Shown: positions 1 to 6,331 of the stretch, piece after piece | Position numbering within the stretch: position 1 is the stretch's first letter | How the letters are laid out: each line of letters starts with the position of its first letter | From: a virus | Reading direction: 5' to 3' (one strand) | Length of the DNA stretch: 39,073 nt | Virus record (IMG/VR): IMGVR_UViG_3300025274_000022 | Coordinates: 1 to 39,073 of that record | The notes under the pieces: generated by a model | What the model saw: only the letters and a program-made list of their open reading frames with translations | Database searches by the model: none | What the model was told of the DNA's origin: nothing | Translations under genes and position numbers: made by a program

Positions 1-215
1 GCTTTTTTTAGAATTGTTTGAGTTCGCAGTAGAATTTTGGTTGATTTCTCTTTGCGTTTAGGGGTGTCTTTTTCTTTTTTTCTTTCGTGTTTTATTTCTT
101 CAACAGCTCTTTCAGCCTGCAGCCTTTTTGCTGTGATGCGTGCACCAATAGCTTTAAGTTCTGCTTTTTTGTTTTCTTCTGGCGTGTCTGTATTTATATA
201 TTTTCCATCTCTCAT
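1..215 (-). CDS. Lysine-rich small protein, partial (runs off left edge)
   Basis: An open minus-strand frame runs off the window start without a stop. From the first ATG (227) it begins MSIIMRDGKYINTDTPEENK and continues into a charged, Lys/Glu/Arg-rich helical stretch of about 75 visible residues. I place the start at the second Met (215) because a strong promoter has its -10 box at 228-233, directly touching the ATG at 227. A transcript from it would begin near 221 and miss that ATG. Neither start has a clear Shine-Dalgarno, so this would be a nearly leaderless message. It has no recognised family; the composition would suit a nucleic-acid-binding or coiled-coil protein, but no function can be assigned. 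Confidence 0.55.
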   Translation of the reverse strand, partial: MRDGKYINTDTPEENKKAELKAIGARITAKRLQAERAVEEIKHERKKEKDTPKRKEKSTKILLRTQTILKK

Positions 216-227
216 AATTATTGACAT

Positions 228-256
228 ATTCTAAACCATTCTAATGGATTTGTCAA
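228..256 (-). promoter_or_regulatory. Sigma70-type promoter P1
   Basis: On the minus strand the -35 box is TTGACA (256-251), the spacer is 17 nt, and the -10 box is TAGAAT (233-228). It sits just upstream of the partial gene at the left edge. The order TTGACA, AATCCATTAGAAT resembles P2 at 461-489, so the two may be duplicated early promoters. A second TTGACA (221-226) faces it on the plus strand. Confidence 0.7.
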
Positions 257-259
257 GCT

Positions 260-430
260 TTATTTTGATTTGCCGTTAACTTTTTTTACTTTTTCGTTGG
301 CTAGTGATTCTATCGTCTTGCTAATAGATAATTTAGTACCATTTCCTAGTAAACTTCTTGATAATTTAATGAGGATGGCGTAAGTATCTTTAGATAACGA
401 TACATTTCTATATTTAGTGATGTCAGTCAT
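260..430 (-). CDS. Small ribbon-helix-helix-like protein
   Basis: A 56-aa protein starting MTDITKYRNVSLSKDTYAIL. A short beta-strand-like stretch (YRNVSLSKDTY) is followed by two predicted helices (the second around SISKTIESLANEK), the layout of Arc/MetJ-type ribbon-helix-helix DNA-binding proteins. I chose the ATG at 430 because AAGGA lies 6 nt upstream. The longer ATG at 451 has no ribosome site and lies at the predicted transcription start of promoter P2. The tail is Lys-rich. If the fold is right, it would bind DNA as a dimer and could regulate phage early promoters, perhaps its own. The family match is by pattern only; a structure prediction would settle it. Confidence 0.6.
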   Translation of the reverse strand: MTDITKYRNVSLSKDTYAILIKLSRSLLGNGTKLSISKTIESLANEKVKKVNGKSK

Positions 431-460
431 CTTCTTTCCTTTTGTTGGCATTGAAAGGAA

Positions 461-489
461 ATGATACTACGATTTTAGTGGATTGTCAA
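461..489 (-). promoter_or_regulatory. Sigma70-type promoter P2
   Basis: On the minus strand TTGACA (489-484), a 17-nt spacer and TATCAT (466-461) lie upstream of the ribbon-helix-helix gene, giving a leader of about 24 nt with a ribosome site. A weaker plus-strand element faces it: TTGAAA at 451-456 with a poor -10 near 474-479, which could serve the plus-strand gene at 497. Confidence 0.75.
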
Positions 490-496
490 GGATAAT

Positions 497-712
497 ATGA
501 AGTTTGTTTTAACATTATGGGTGTGTTCGTTTCTCCAGGGAAACGCCTGTATGGCCCCAATTGAATATCCCACCTTATATGATAGTTGGTATGAGTGCTC
601 TCGTAACGCTCAGGTGGAGTCTATGAAATTAATGTCTAAAATGGGTTATAAATATGTGAATGATTACAAGGTAGGAACAAAGTATAATTGCAAACCAGTT
701 AGAACTTATTAG
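497..712 (+). CDS. Small secreted cysteine-containing protein
   Basis: A 71-aa plus-strand protein, one of only three plus-strand genes recognised here. It begins with a short hydrophobic signal-like segment (MKFVLTLWVCSFLQGNAC), followed by a soluble part with Cys residues near 18, 34 and 63. Tyr and Trp are enriched (YDSWYEC, MGYKYVNDYKVG). AAGGATAAT just before the ATG gives a ribosome site. The pattern of leader, 'CMAP', 'YDSWYEC' and one more Cys recurs in small proteins of marine phages as I recall them, with no known role. It likely acts in the periplasm or inner membrane of the infected cell. Its stop overlaps the stop of the convergent gene at 709 (TTATTAG). Confidence 0.7.
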   Translation: MKFVLTLWVCSFLQGNACMAPIEYPTLYDSWYECSRNAQVESMKLMSKMGYKYVNDYKVGTKYNCKPVRTY

Positions 713-843
713 TGTCCCTGACCGCGTGTTTTCTTTCTGCGGGGAATTCTTTTTCCGTACTTTTTTGCATGTCGCCCTCGGCGCTTGCGATGGGTAACTT
801 TAATATGGACGTATCCGTAACCTCTAGGCCTTTTCTGAGCCAT
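709..843 (-). CDS. Very basic 44-aa protein
   Basis: A 44-aa protein beginning MAQKRPRGYGYVHIKVTHRK and ending KKTRGQGH. About 45% of residues are Lys, Arg or His and there is almost no acidic residue, so the pI should be above 12. Such composition suits binding of RNA or DNA, or an unstructured arm like those of ribosomal proteins. The start codon lies inside the last 20 nt of the upstream zinc-ribbon gene, and TAGG lies just upstream, so it is probably translationally coupled. The stop overlaps the plus-strand gene stop. I do not recognise a family. Confidence 0.6.
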   Translation of the reverse strand: MAQKRPRGYGYVHIKVTHRKRRGRHAKKYGKRIPRRKKTRGQGH

Positions 844-1069
844 GGCCTAACGAGATTGTAGGTCCCCCATTGGCAGATGTAATAGGAATATAAGTAATAA
901 CACCATTTATCTTTTGCTCCATATCCTGTCCGCACGTCGTGCAACGATAATTATGGGCATATAATGAAATAAGAACAGAATTTTGGCTACAGGTAGGACA
1001 TACACCATTTACAATTTCAGCGTCAAAGTGCATCCCTCTTCCCCATATTCCTTTTCCAAAGTCGGCCAT
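824..1069 (-). CDS. Small zinc-ribbon protein
   Basis: An 81-aa protein with two CxxC knuckles: CPTC near residues 24-27 and CTTC near 43-46. The spacing matches a one-zinc ribbon. The rest (ITSANGGPTISLGHG) is polar and probably flexible. The start at 1069 has AGGAAACAAG upstream. An internal ATG at 1033 (MHFDAEIVNG) has GGGGAAGAGGG directly before it and is an alternative that would cut the overlap with the upstream gene from 47 to 11 nt. Zinc ribbons of this size often bind nucleic acid or other proteins; the specific role is unknown. Confidence 0.7.
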   Translation of the reverse strand: MADFGKGIWGRGMHFDAEIVNGVCPTCSQNSVLISLYAHNYRCTTCGQDMEQKINGVITYIPITSANGGPTISLGHGSEKA

Positions 1070-1166
1070 CTTGTTTCCTATTGTATTTAGTCTTATCTTT
1101 AAATCTTTTGGGTGTAAAGTATTTTAAAACCCTGGCTATAGGATTACGGCTTTTTTTCTTAGCCAT
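1023..1166 (-). CDS. Small basic hypothetical protein
   Basis: A 47-aa protein beginning MAKKKSRNPIARVLKYFTPK, rich in Lys and Arg with a few aromatics. The ATG at 1166 is preceded by GGAG. The start overlaps the end of the 37-aa membrane peptide gene (ATGGCTAA), and its end overlaps the zinc-ribbon gene by 47 nt. It has no recognised domain. The charge suggests nucleic-acid or membrane-surface contact, but this is inference. Confidence 0.55.
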   Translation of the reverse strand: MAKKKSRNPIARVLKYFTPKRFKDKTKYNRKQDGRLWKRNMGKRDAL

Positions 1167-1272
1167 AGACTCCACAACAACTAAACTTAGCCATAAAGAA
1201 ATAGTGATAGATACTGAATCCTGCAGCAATTCCGATAGAAAGTCCAATTAAAATTGCTATAATCCATTTCAT
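1159..1272 (-). CDS. 37-aa membrane peptide
   Basis: MKWIIAILIGLSIGIAAGFS is one hydrophobic segment, followed by a short polar tail with adjacent Cys residues (FSCCGVYG). The ATG overlaps the stop of the preceding 38-aa gene (ATGA), and its own stop lies just inside the next gene start. There is no good Shine-Dalgarno, so it probably depends on coupling. A single-pass inner-membrane peptide is expected; its role is unknown. Confidence 0.5.
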   Translation of the reverse strand: MKWIIAILIGLSIGIAAGFSIYHYFFMAKFSCCGVYG

Positions 1273-1385
1273 TTTTTTATATTCCAAATAAGGGTTCCAC
1301 CTAGGATAAAGGCTAACCAAAACATCCACGCATCATTAGCAATAAATATAAAGTTCATCACATCTATAAAATCAGTCCACATCAT
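1269..1385 (-). CDS. 38-aa membrane peptide
   Basis: MMWTDFIDVMNFIFIANDAW leads into a hydrophobic span (MFWLAFILGGTLIW) and a Lys-Lys end. Trp and Phe are frequent. It is the first gene after the hairpin at 1433-1456. A TATGAT/GATAAT-like -10 lies about 10-20 nt upstream, though no convincing -35 accompanies it. Its stop overlaps the next start by 4 nt. Two alternative Met starts are adjacent. Probably a single-pass membrane peptide of unknown role. Confidence 0.5.
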   Translation of the reverse strand: MMWTDFIDVMNFIFIANDAWMFWLAFILGGTLIWNIKK

Positions 1386-1432
1386 TAGAATATTATCATA
1401 ATAACTAAATATAAAGTAATAAAGATAAACAT

Positions 1433-1456
1433 CCCCATGATTTGAATATCATGGGG
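1433..1456. terminator. Perfect 9-bp hairpin, likely terminator
   Basis: CCCCATGAT (1433-1441) and ATCATGGGG (1448-1456) are perfect inverted arms around a 6-nt loop. The hairpin lies 17 nt after the lipoprotein stop. On the minus strand it is followed by ATGTTTATCTTTATTACTTT, a broken T-rich tract; on the plus strand by AAAATTAA. A moderate intrinsic terminator for the minus-strand operon is the best reading. Confidence 0.55.
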
Positions 1457-1472
1457 AAAATTAACCATCTTT

Positions 1473-1631
1473 TTAGTTGCAGTTATTTTTATCTAGATCG
1501 ATTGGTTTGTCGCCATAGAACCACACCCACGATGAAATTTTCGTTCCATCCTGTGTATAGGTACATTTTTTGCCTACCGAGCAGGCGCTCAGGGCAAATA
1601 ATAGGGCTAACACCAAGAATAGTTTATTCAT
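1473..1631 (-). CDS. Small lipoprotein
   Basis: A 52-aa protein starting MNKLFLVLALLFALSACSVG. Lys at residue 3, a hydrophobic core and LSAC with Cys17 form a classic signal-peptidase II lipobox. The mature part would be about 36 residues with two further Cys and several Trp/Phe (SSWVWFYGD). AAGGAG lies 8 nt before the ATG. A longer reading starting at 1658 lacks a ribosome site and was discarded. Small phage lipoproteins made early can block receptors and exclude other phages (T5 Llp is the known case). Here that is only a possibility. It could also be an outer-membrane spanin, but the lysis genes are 11 kb away. Confidence 0.75.
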   Translation of the reverse strand: MNKLFLVLALLFALSACSVGKKCTYTQDGTKISSWVWFYGDKPIDLDKNNCN

Positions 1632-1764
1632 TGTTGCTCCTTTTAGCTTCGTTCTCATACGTTAACGCTTCCGCGTTTTCTTGATTGCTTTGTTGACAGC
1701 ACTCGCCTTTGTCTTCTTTTTCTTTTGAGTGCGTACCACAACATTTTTTTAGATCTATTGGCAC
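1624..1764 (-). CDS. 46-aa acidic/polar protein with two CC pairs, GTG start
   Basis: A GTG start at 1764 has GAGGAG 8 nt upstream and overlaps the stop of the preceding Cys-rich gene (GTGCCAATAG). The product begins MPIDLKKCCGTHSKEKEDKG and is rich in Lys, Glu, Gln and Asn, with Cys pairs at residues 8-9 and 22-23. Its TAA overlaps the lipoprotein start (ATGAATAA). Both junctions have the spacing of coupled genes, which is the main support because the protein itself resembles no family I know. The CC pairs may join the neighbouring 11-Cys protein in metal or disulfide chemistry. Confidence 0.5.
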   Translation of the reverse strand: MPIDLKKCCGTHSKEKEDKGECCQQSNQENAEALTYENEAKRSNNE

Positions 1765-1907
1765 GTTTCACACTCCTCTGTGTCATCTTGCACTACCTCT
1801 TTGTCACACGCGCAGGCTTGACAAGAACACACTCCATACATATCAGAATGTTCCTGTAAAGAACAGTGACAAATGCAGCCACAATTTTTGCATTTAACTT
1901 CAGTCAT
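1755..1907 (-). CDS. 50-aa cysteine-rich protein (11 Cys)
   Basis: Starts MTEVKCKNCGCICHCSLQEH; the second half carries CSCQACAC and a final ECETC. Eleven of 50 residues are Cys, spaced CxxCxCxC, CxCxxCxC and CxxC, with one or two His. This is the composition of metallothionein-like or multi-zinc proteins, and an Fe-S scaffold cannot be excluded. It has no signal peptide, so it should be cytosolic. The ATG overlaps the stop of the 19-aa ORF upstream, and the gene's stop overlaps the next start. It is too short for most gene finders, so it may be missing from databases of related phages. Confidence 0.65.
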   Translation of the reverse strand: MTEVKCKNCGCICHCSLQEHSDMYGVCSCQACACDKEVVQDDTEECETCQ

Positions 1908-1959
1908 AGAAGCCCTTAAAGAACCAGTCCATAAATTTTTTCCACCATTTTTTAATCAT
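1900..1959 (-). CDS. 19-aa aromatic/cationic micro-ORF
   Basis: The peptide is MIKKWWKKFMDWFFKGFYD: three Trp, four Phe, one Tyr and five Lys in 19 residues, an amphipathic membrane-active pattern. AGGAG sits 7 nt before the ATG. The ATG overlaps the stop of the 217-aa gene (ATGATTAA), and its TGA overlaps the start of the Cys-rich gene (ATGACTGA). It may be a real peptide that inserts in the membrane, or a coupling leader that hands ribosomes to the next gene. Detection of the peptide would decide. Confidence 0.45.
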   Translation of the reverse strand: MIKKWWKKFMDWFFKGFYD

Positions 1960-2605
1960 TTTTGGTCTCCTCTATGTTATAGAAGAATCTATCCGAATCT
2001 TCTGTTTTCCATTTGCGATCATCTTCCACGTTCCATTCACTGCTTTGGGTCTTCCAGTCATAAGGTATTTCATCTCTCACAGTAAAGGATGGAATACTCC
2101 ATATTAATCTATTGTTTGGCTGAGCCGCATAGTTGCCATTCTCCAAAGCAAGTATGTGTGCGCACTTATGTTCTTGCGGGATCTCTGAATGATCAGTATC
2201 TACTATATTACTCTCTGGATGAGCCCAGTCAACTGTAAAAAGATACGCGCCAGCATACCACTTCTTGTCTTTTCCTATGAATTTCCCGGATTGACCGTCA
2301 AGGATGTCAAAAGAAGTAACGCTAGGATAGTAACTAAAGCAATTCCACAACTCCAGCTCATCAAGTCGCATCCTAGGAACTTCTTTGACATTATATCCTT
2401 TTTGGATAAATGCAGAGATGGGTAAACGGTAAAAGATTGCACCGTTTTCCATAATGGCATGGAACAAAACCGGACGACCCGTGATTGAAGCCAGCCCAAA
2501 AATGAGACAGTCTTCCACTTCTCCACGATGTTCTTTAAGATCATAGAGATACTCTCTCCGGATCTGTGCATAGATCGCCGGTGTGTTTACATTTAGATAG
2601 GCCAT
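1952..2605 (-). CDS. Conserved hypothetical phage protein, 217 aa
   Basis: A 217-aa soluble protein starting MAYLNVNTPAIYAQIRREYL. It is rich in aromatic and acidic residues, with no signal peptide or membrane span and no motif I can tie to an enzyme. The C-terminal 40 residues are highly charged (EWNVEDDRKWKTEDSDRFFY). AGGAG lies 11 nt upstream of the ATG, with an intervening ATGATAA that could distract ribosomes. It follows the 33-aa membrane peptide and the DNA polymerase gene, so it is expressed with the replication genes. Proteins of this general look are common in marine phages as unknowns. Function not assigned. Confidence 0.8.
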   Translation of the reverse strand: MAYLNVNTPAIYAQIRREYLYDLKEHRGEVEDCLIFGLASITGRPVLFHAIMENGAIFYRLPISAFIQKGYNVKEVPRMRLDELELWNCFSYYPSVTSFDILDGQSGKFIGKDKKWYAGAYLFTVDWAHPESNIVDTDHSEIPQEHKCAHILALENGNYAAQPNNRLIWSIPSFTVRDEIPYDWKTQSSEWNVEDDRKWKTEDSDRFFYNIEETKND

Positions 2606-2619
2606 TTATCATAAAACTC

Positions 2620-2721
2620 CTAAGTTGCTAAAAAATAAATGGCAACAATCGCTACCGCTATAGCGATAGATATTTTTGGATTAGCTTTTGCTAATGTCCA
2701 AACTTGTTTCACTTTTTCCAT
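2620..2721 (-). CDS. 33-aa membrane peptide
   Basis: MEKVKQVWTLAKANPKISIA is followed by a hydrophobic span (IAVAIVAIYFLAT) ending at the C-terminus. GGAGG with a 5-nt spacer precedes the ATG, a near-ideal ribosome site that strongly supports translation. It is a single-pass peptide with the charged N-terminus presumably cytosolic. It lies just after polA. Role unknown. Confidence 0.65.
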   Translation of the reverse strand: MEKVKQVWTLAKANPKISIAIAVAIVAIYFLAT

Positions 2722-2730
2722 AGTTTCCTC

Positions 2731-4590
2731 CTATTTGATACTACCCCAATTGGGGCCAGATTCATAGTCTACTTTGTTGGGAATTTCAAGGGTTACAGCA
2801 TTCTGCATAATGTTTTTTATTTTAGTTGCTTCTTCTATACTATGCACAGAAATGTCTAATTCGTCATGAATTTGAATGTGGGGTATAATTTTTTCCTTAT
2901 ATAATTCGATCATAGCTTTTTTGGTCATATCGGCAGCAGAGCCCTGTATTAATTTATTTAAAGCTTTATAGGTGTATGCTCTTTTAATTCCTGGTCCGTG
3001 TTCCCTGAGTGCTTCTTCGTGTGGTAATGCTTTATGAATCCCGAACTGATTGGGTTCCCATAAATGAAACCGGCACAATCGACCAAGTAAAGTTCTTATT
3101 TTTCCACTATTCTGTGCACGCTGCATAACGGCGTACATCAGTTGTTTTACAAAAGGAACCTTGGTATGATATTGGCTAAAAATTTCTTCGGCTTTTTCTT
3201 TATTCACCCCTAGTTCTGCCTGCAATTTATTTTTTCCCATTCCATAAAATAATCCTAGATTAATGGTCTTTGCTTGAAATCTTGGAATATGGGCCATGTC
3301 AGCGACAATACTATGAAAGTCTGCGTCGCCATCCTTATAAGCATTTAAAACTTCCTCTACGCCGAGCAGATTTTGAAGCGAAGCATAATGCACTACCAAC
3401 CTAGGCTCTTGCTGATTATAGTCAAAACAACCCCATGTATGGCCTTCCTCAGGGAGGAATAAAGACCTGATCCGTGGTCCAAGATCTTTGTTCCGTGCTG
3501 GAATTTGTTGAAGATTCGGGTTACTATAACTAAATCGTCCTGTTACCGTACCACCATTATCTCCGCGTAATTGATTAATCTCCGCATAGATACGTCCGTT
3601 GTGCGTGTGTTTAAGAATCGTATCAATAAAAGTGGTATGGGCTTTATTAATTTCTCTGGCTTTGGCAATTTTTTTAACAATAGGATCAGGATGGTTGAAT
3701 AAAAAATTCTTAGTAAAACTAGGTGATTTAGTTTTAACGGTTCGATCGTAGGGAAGTTTAAGTTGATCAAAGACTTTAGCAATAGAACGAGCTGCCCAAA
3801 TCTGAACGTCAACGTTCGTGCTTTGTTTCACTTCATGAAGTAATTGTTTCTCTTGTTCCAGTAATGTTTCCTTTTCGATCGCTGCCTGTTCTTGATTTAC
3901 ACGTACCCCGAGAAACCGCATTTCAACCAGACAAGGAAAAAGTTCCGTCTCCATTTTGAAAATAGATTCAATATCTTGATGCTCAATTTCTTTTTTTAAT
4001 TCTTGCCAAAGAGCCAATGTTAATTCTGCATCACGCTGAGCATAAGCTCCAACGTACATGGCTGGCAGTTTATACATTTCTTGTTTTGGATCTACGCCCC
4101 ATTCTTTTGCTGCATTATAAAGAGCTCCTTCATCTTTGCCTTGTCCTGTATAGCGACGGGCACAATGATTAAGATCATAACGTAATTGATTTTCATCAAC
4201 TAAGGCTGAGGCAATCATCGTATCAACGACATCTCCCCCAATGGCAATATTACCCAGAGTTTTAATCCAGCAGATATCATACATGGCATTGTGGAAAATT
4301 TTAACGGCGTCCGTTTTTAGAACAGCCCTAAACCATTCCAGGACTTTTTTTCTGTCCATATTGCCTCCGCCGGCATGAGCAATCGGATAATAACCTGACC
4401 AGTCTTTAACAGCGACTGCAATGCCTGTAATGACACCGTCTCCTCTTACGGATCCTGATCCCATCTTTATAAGGTTGACGTCTTTAGTTTCTAGATCAAT
4501 AGCAATTTCATCGTACTTGGATAAATTTGGAAAGGTTTCTGGAGGAATCCATTCGGTTTGTGGTGCAAAGAGGGGTGGTTGAATACTCAT
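2731..4590 (-). CDS. polA: DNA polymerase I, family A (Leu762 type) with 3'-5' exonuclease
   Basis: Replicative polymerase of 619 aa, without a 5'-3' exonuclease domain. The proofreading domain has D32/E34 (IDLETKD), FHNAMYD near 99-105 and Y183xxxD187. Polymerase motif A is D390YNQQE395; motif B is R437xxxK441xxxL445xxxY449G; motif C is H575D576E577. These match E. coli D705/E710, R754/K758/F762/Y766 and H881/D882/E883. The residue equivalent to Phe762 is Leu445. In viral PolA proteins this position varies (Phe, Tyr, Leu), and Leu has been proposed to mark slower or more accurate replication and often temperate lifestyles. No integrase is visible here, so lifestyle is open. It overlaps DUF3310 by 4 nt, in one operon with primase and helicase. 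Confidence 0.97.
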   Translation of the reverse strand: MSIQPPLFAPQTEWIPPETFPNLSKYDEIAIDLETKDVNLIKMGSGSVRGDGVITGIAVAVKDWSGYYPIAHAGGGNMDRKKVLEWFRAVLKTDAVKIFHNAMYDICWIKTLGNIAIGGDVVDTMIASALVDENQLRYDLNHCARRYTGQGKDEGALYNAAKEWGVDPKQEMYKLPAMYVGAYAQRDAELTLALWQELKKEIEHQDIESIFKMETELFPCLVEMRFLGVRVNQEQAAIEKETLLEQEKQLLHEVKQSTNVDVQIWAARSIAKVFDQLKLPYDRTVKTKSPSFTKNFLFNHPDPIVKKIAKAREINKAHTTFIDTILKHTHNGRIYAEINQLRGDNGGTVTGRFSYSNPNLQQIPARNKDLGPRIRSLFLPEEGHTWGCFDYNQQEPRLVVHYASLQNLLGVEEVLNAYKDGDADFHSIVADMAHIPRFQAKTINLGLFYGMGKNKLQAELGVNKEKAEEIFSQYHTKVPFVKQLMYAVMQRAQNSGKIRTLLGRLCRFHLWEPNQFGIHKALPHEEALREHGPGIKRAYTYKALNKLIQGSAADMTKKAMIELYKEKIIPHIQIHDELDISVHSIEEATKIKNIMQNAVTLEIPNKVDYESGPNWGSIK

Positions 4591-4844
4591 TTGGTTGTTA
4601 AGGTATATCCTGGAGGTAAGGGTTTAACGTTGGGTTTATCACCGTAATCTCTGTCAATAATCATATCAATATAATGTTTTGCTTTTTCTAGATCTTTAAC
4701 TTCTCCTTTAGATGCATGTCTGCAAATATATTTAATAGCATTTCCTTCTGCAAAGAGCAATTTGTTCTCATTGATAAATTCACTCGGTTGGATTTTCATA
4801 TCCTTATAATGAGTTCCGCCAATTTGTTTTTTATACACGCTCAT
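4587..4844 (-). CDS. DUF3310 family protein
   Basis: An 85-aa protein with the typical DUF3310 opening: GGTHYKDMKIQPSEFI, then EGNAIKYICRHASKG and a helix with DLEKAKHYIDMII. The length fits the family, which is widespread in phages and often beside nucleotide or replication genes. Biochemical role is not established; the helical core with conserved His/Tyr/Arg has been likened to nucleotide-handling domains. It is coupled by ATGA overlaps to the helicase before it and to polA after it, which points to a replication or nucleotide-pool job. Confidence 0.9.
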   Translation of the reverse strand: MSVYKKQIGGTHYKDMKIQPSEFINENKLLFAEGNAIKYICRHASKGEVKDLEKAKHYIDMIIDRDYGDKPNVKPLPPGYTLTTK

Positions 4845-6331
4845 AGTTGGTAACTTTTATATACATCCTTAGGTTCTACAATATGAAGATGTTCCTTGGT
4901 TCGTGTTGCCCCTACATAGAATAATCGATTAACATCATCGGGTCTTTTTTCATACTCCCCGTAAGTTCGTCTTGTTAAATCAGTGAGAAGAACAACGTTT
5001 TGGCATTCGCCTCCTTTGGCTCCATGGATGGTGGATAGGATAATTCGTGGAGCTTGATTCAATTTCTCTCCATTCTGTCTCATCTTTCTAATATAAGAAA
5101 CGCGTCTAAAAGGTGCTTCATCTAAAGCTTCGTACCAAACTTTATTTGTATGCAGGCCATATTTTTCTTGGCATTCTTTTAAAGAATAAAAATTATCCTT
5201 ATTCATAATCGCTAATTTTTCTTTTTCTAAATGGCGTGGACTCATATAAGTAAAGATTTGAGAAACAGTTTGATAATCTAGGATGCCACCTTTTCGCCAT
5301 TTTTCCCATTGAGTAATTGATTCATAGAGATCCGATTCATATGCTTTTTTAAATTTATTTTTGTAGAAATATCCTTTTTGATAAAGTACTTCTTCTAGTT
5401 CGTCTAATAAAGACCGTGTTCTAGTGAGTACGAGCCACTCCCCTTGAGCCATATCAATATCTCTAAAGTTAGAATATATAGAAACTTTTCCTTGTTTCAT
5501 CTTAGGTTTCCATAATTTAGGAATACGATTATGAACTTTACCAATAATTTTCATAGCAATTTCATGAATTTTGGCTGGGATTCTGTAAGACTGAGTTAAA
5601 TTAATAAATTTTCCTTGGAGCGTGATAAAACTATCTATGTCAGCACCCGCCCATTTAAAAATAGCCTGATCATCATCACCTGCTATATAATTATCTTCGG
5701 TTTTGTTCCATATCGTCTTAACCATATCCCACTGCATTAAGGATAGATCTTGGGCTTCATCGATAAAAACAACATCAAAATGAGGGGAAGCGTTCGATTG
5801 AATGAAGTTTAGAATCATATCGTTGAAGTCAACCAGGTTATATTCTTTTTTATATCTCTCTAATTCATTGGCAATAATCTTAAGTTTGTTAAATTCAACA
5901 TCCTGGGTGTGTTCTTTTAAATCATATTGTTTTTCAAAAGAGATGTTTCTAAGTTTAGCCAATTGAATAATTCTTAAGTAGTCACTCTTGGTTGAAAAAA
6001 TTCCATTCATTTCCTGATCATTTTCTTCATAGTCCACTGGAAAACCCAGTTTGTTTCCTAAATCAGCGTAGTGTCTTTTTTGCATTACATTTTGTTTTTG
6101 AATACCGAGTCTTCGGAAAGCTAGAGAGTGTAAAGTTCTAAAGTAGGGGAGATCATCTTCCGTTAAATTAAATTTTTCCATCGCTCTATCTGTGGCTTCG
6201 TTAGCCGCTTTTTGAGTGAAAGCAAAATAGCCTATTCGATTGGGATCTGTTTTTTTAAGATATTTATCCACTAGATTGAGAAGTGTGGTTGTTTTTCCTG
6301 TGCCTGGAGGTCCGAGTACAATGGTTTTCAT
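4841..6331 (-). CDS. UvrD/PcrA-like superfamily 1 DNA helicase
   Basis: A 496-aa SF1A helicase. The Walker A motif is GPPGTGKT (7-14). Motif Ia is near FAFTQKAANEA, motif II is DEAQD (191-195), motif III is GDDDQAIFKWAGA (218-230), motif IV is QSYR (247-250), motif V is HGAKGGE (436-442) and motif VI is YVGATR (472-477). It is shorter than cellular UvrD (about 720 aa) because the 1B/2B subdomains are reduced. It should use ATP to move 3'-5' on ssDNA and is the best candidate for the replicative or recombination helicase, since no DnaB-type helicase is seen. It overlaps its neighbours by 4 nt on both sides. Confidence 0.95.
   Translation of the reverse strand: MKTIVLGPPGTGKTTTLLNLVDKYLKKTDPNRIGYFAFTQKAANEATDRAMEKFNLTEDDLPYFRTLHSLAFRRLGIQKQNVMQKRHYADLGNKLGFPVDYEENDQEMNGIFSTKSDYLRIIQLAKLRNISFEKQYDLKEHTQDVEFNKLKIIANELERYKKEYNLVDFNDMILNFIQSNASPHFDVVFIDEAQDLSLMQWDMVKTIWNKTEDNYIAGDDDQAIFKWAGADIDSFITLQGKFINLTQSYRIPAKIHEIAMKIIGKVHNRIPKLWKPKMKQGKVSIYSNFRDIDMAQGEWLVLTRTRSLLDELEEVLYQKGYFYKNKFKKAYESDLYESITQWEKWRKGGILDYQTVSQIFTYMSPRHLEKEKLAIMNKDNFYSLKECQEKYGLHTNKVWYEALDEAPFRRVSYIRKMRQNGEKLNQAPRIILSTIHGAKGGECQNVVLLTDLTRRTYGEYEKRPDDVNRLFYVGATRTKEHLHIVEPKDVYKSYQL

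Noticed and set aside
37-234. Plus-strand hydrophobic ORF of 65 aa
   Set aside because: It is antisense to the Lys-rich partial gene on the minus strand; the Phe/Ser-rich product is what the complement of Lys/Glu codons gives.
699-944. Minus-strand 81-aa ORF in another frame
   Set aside because: It overlaps the zinc-ribbon and basic 44-aa genes entirely and lacks a ribosome site; the two other frames look far more protein-like.
1387-1434. 15-residue hydrophobic ORF (MFIFITLYLVIMIIF) after the hairpin at 1433
   Set aside because: It has no ribosome site and begins at the edge of the hairpin; the AT-rich stretch is better read as the terminator tail and a weak -10.
1815-1843. Plus-strand TTGACA with TATCAG 17 nt later
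   Set aside because: It lies within the Cys-rich gene on the opposite strand and no plus-strand gene follows; judged a chance match.
1442-2085. Three plus-strand ORFs of 60-80 aa
   Set aside because: All are antisense to well-supported minus-strand genes with ribosome sites and stop/start overlaps.
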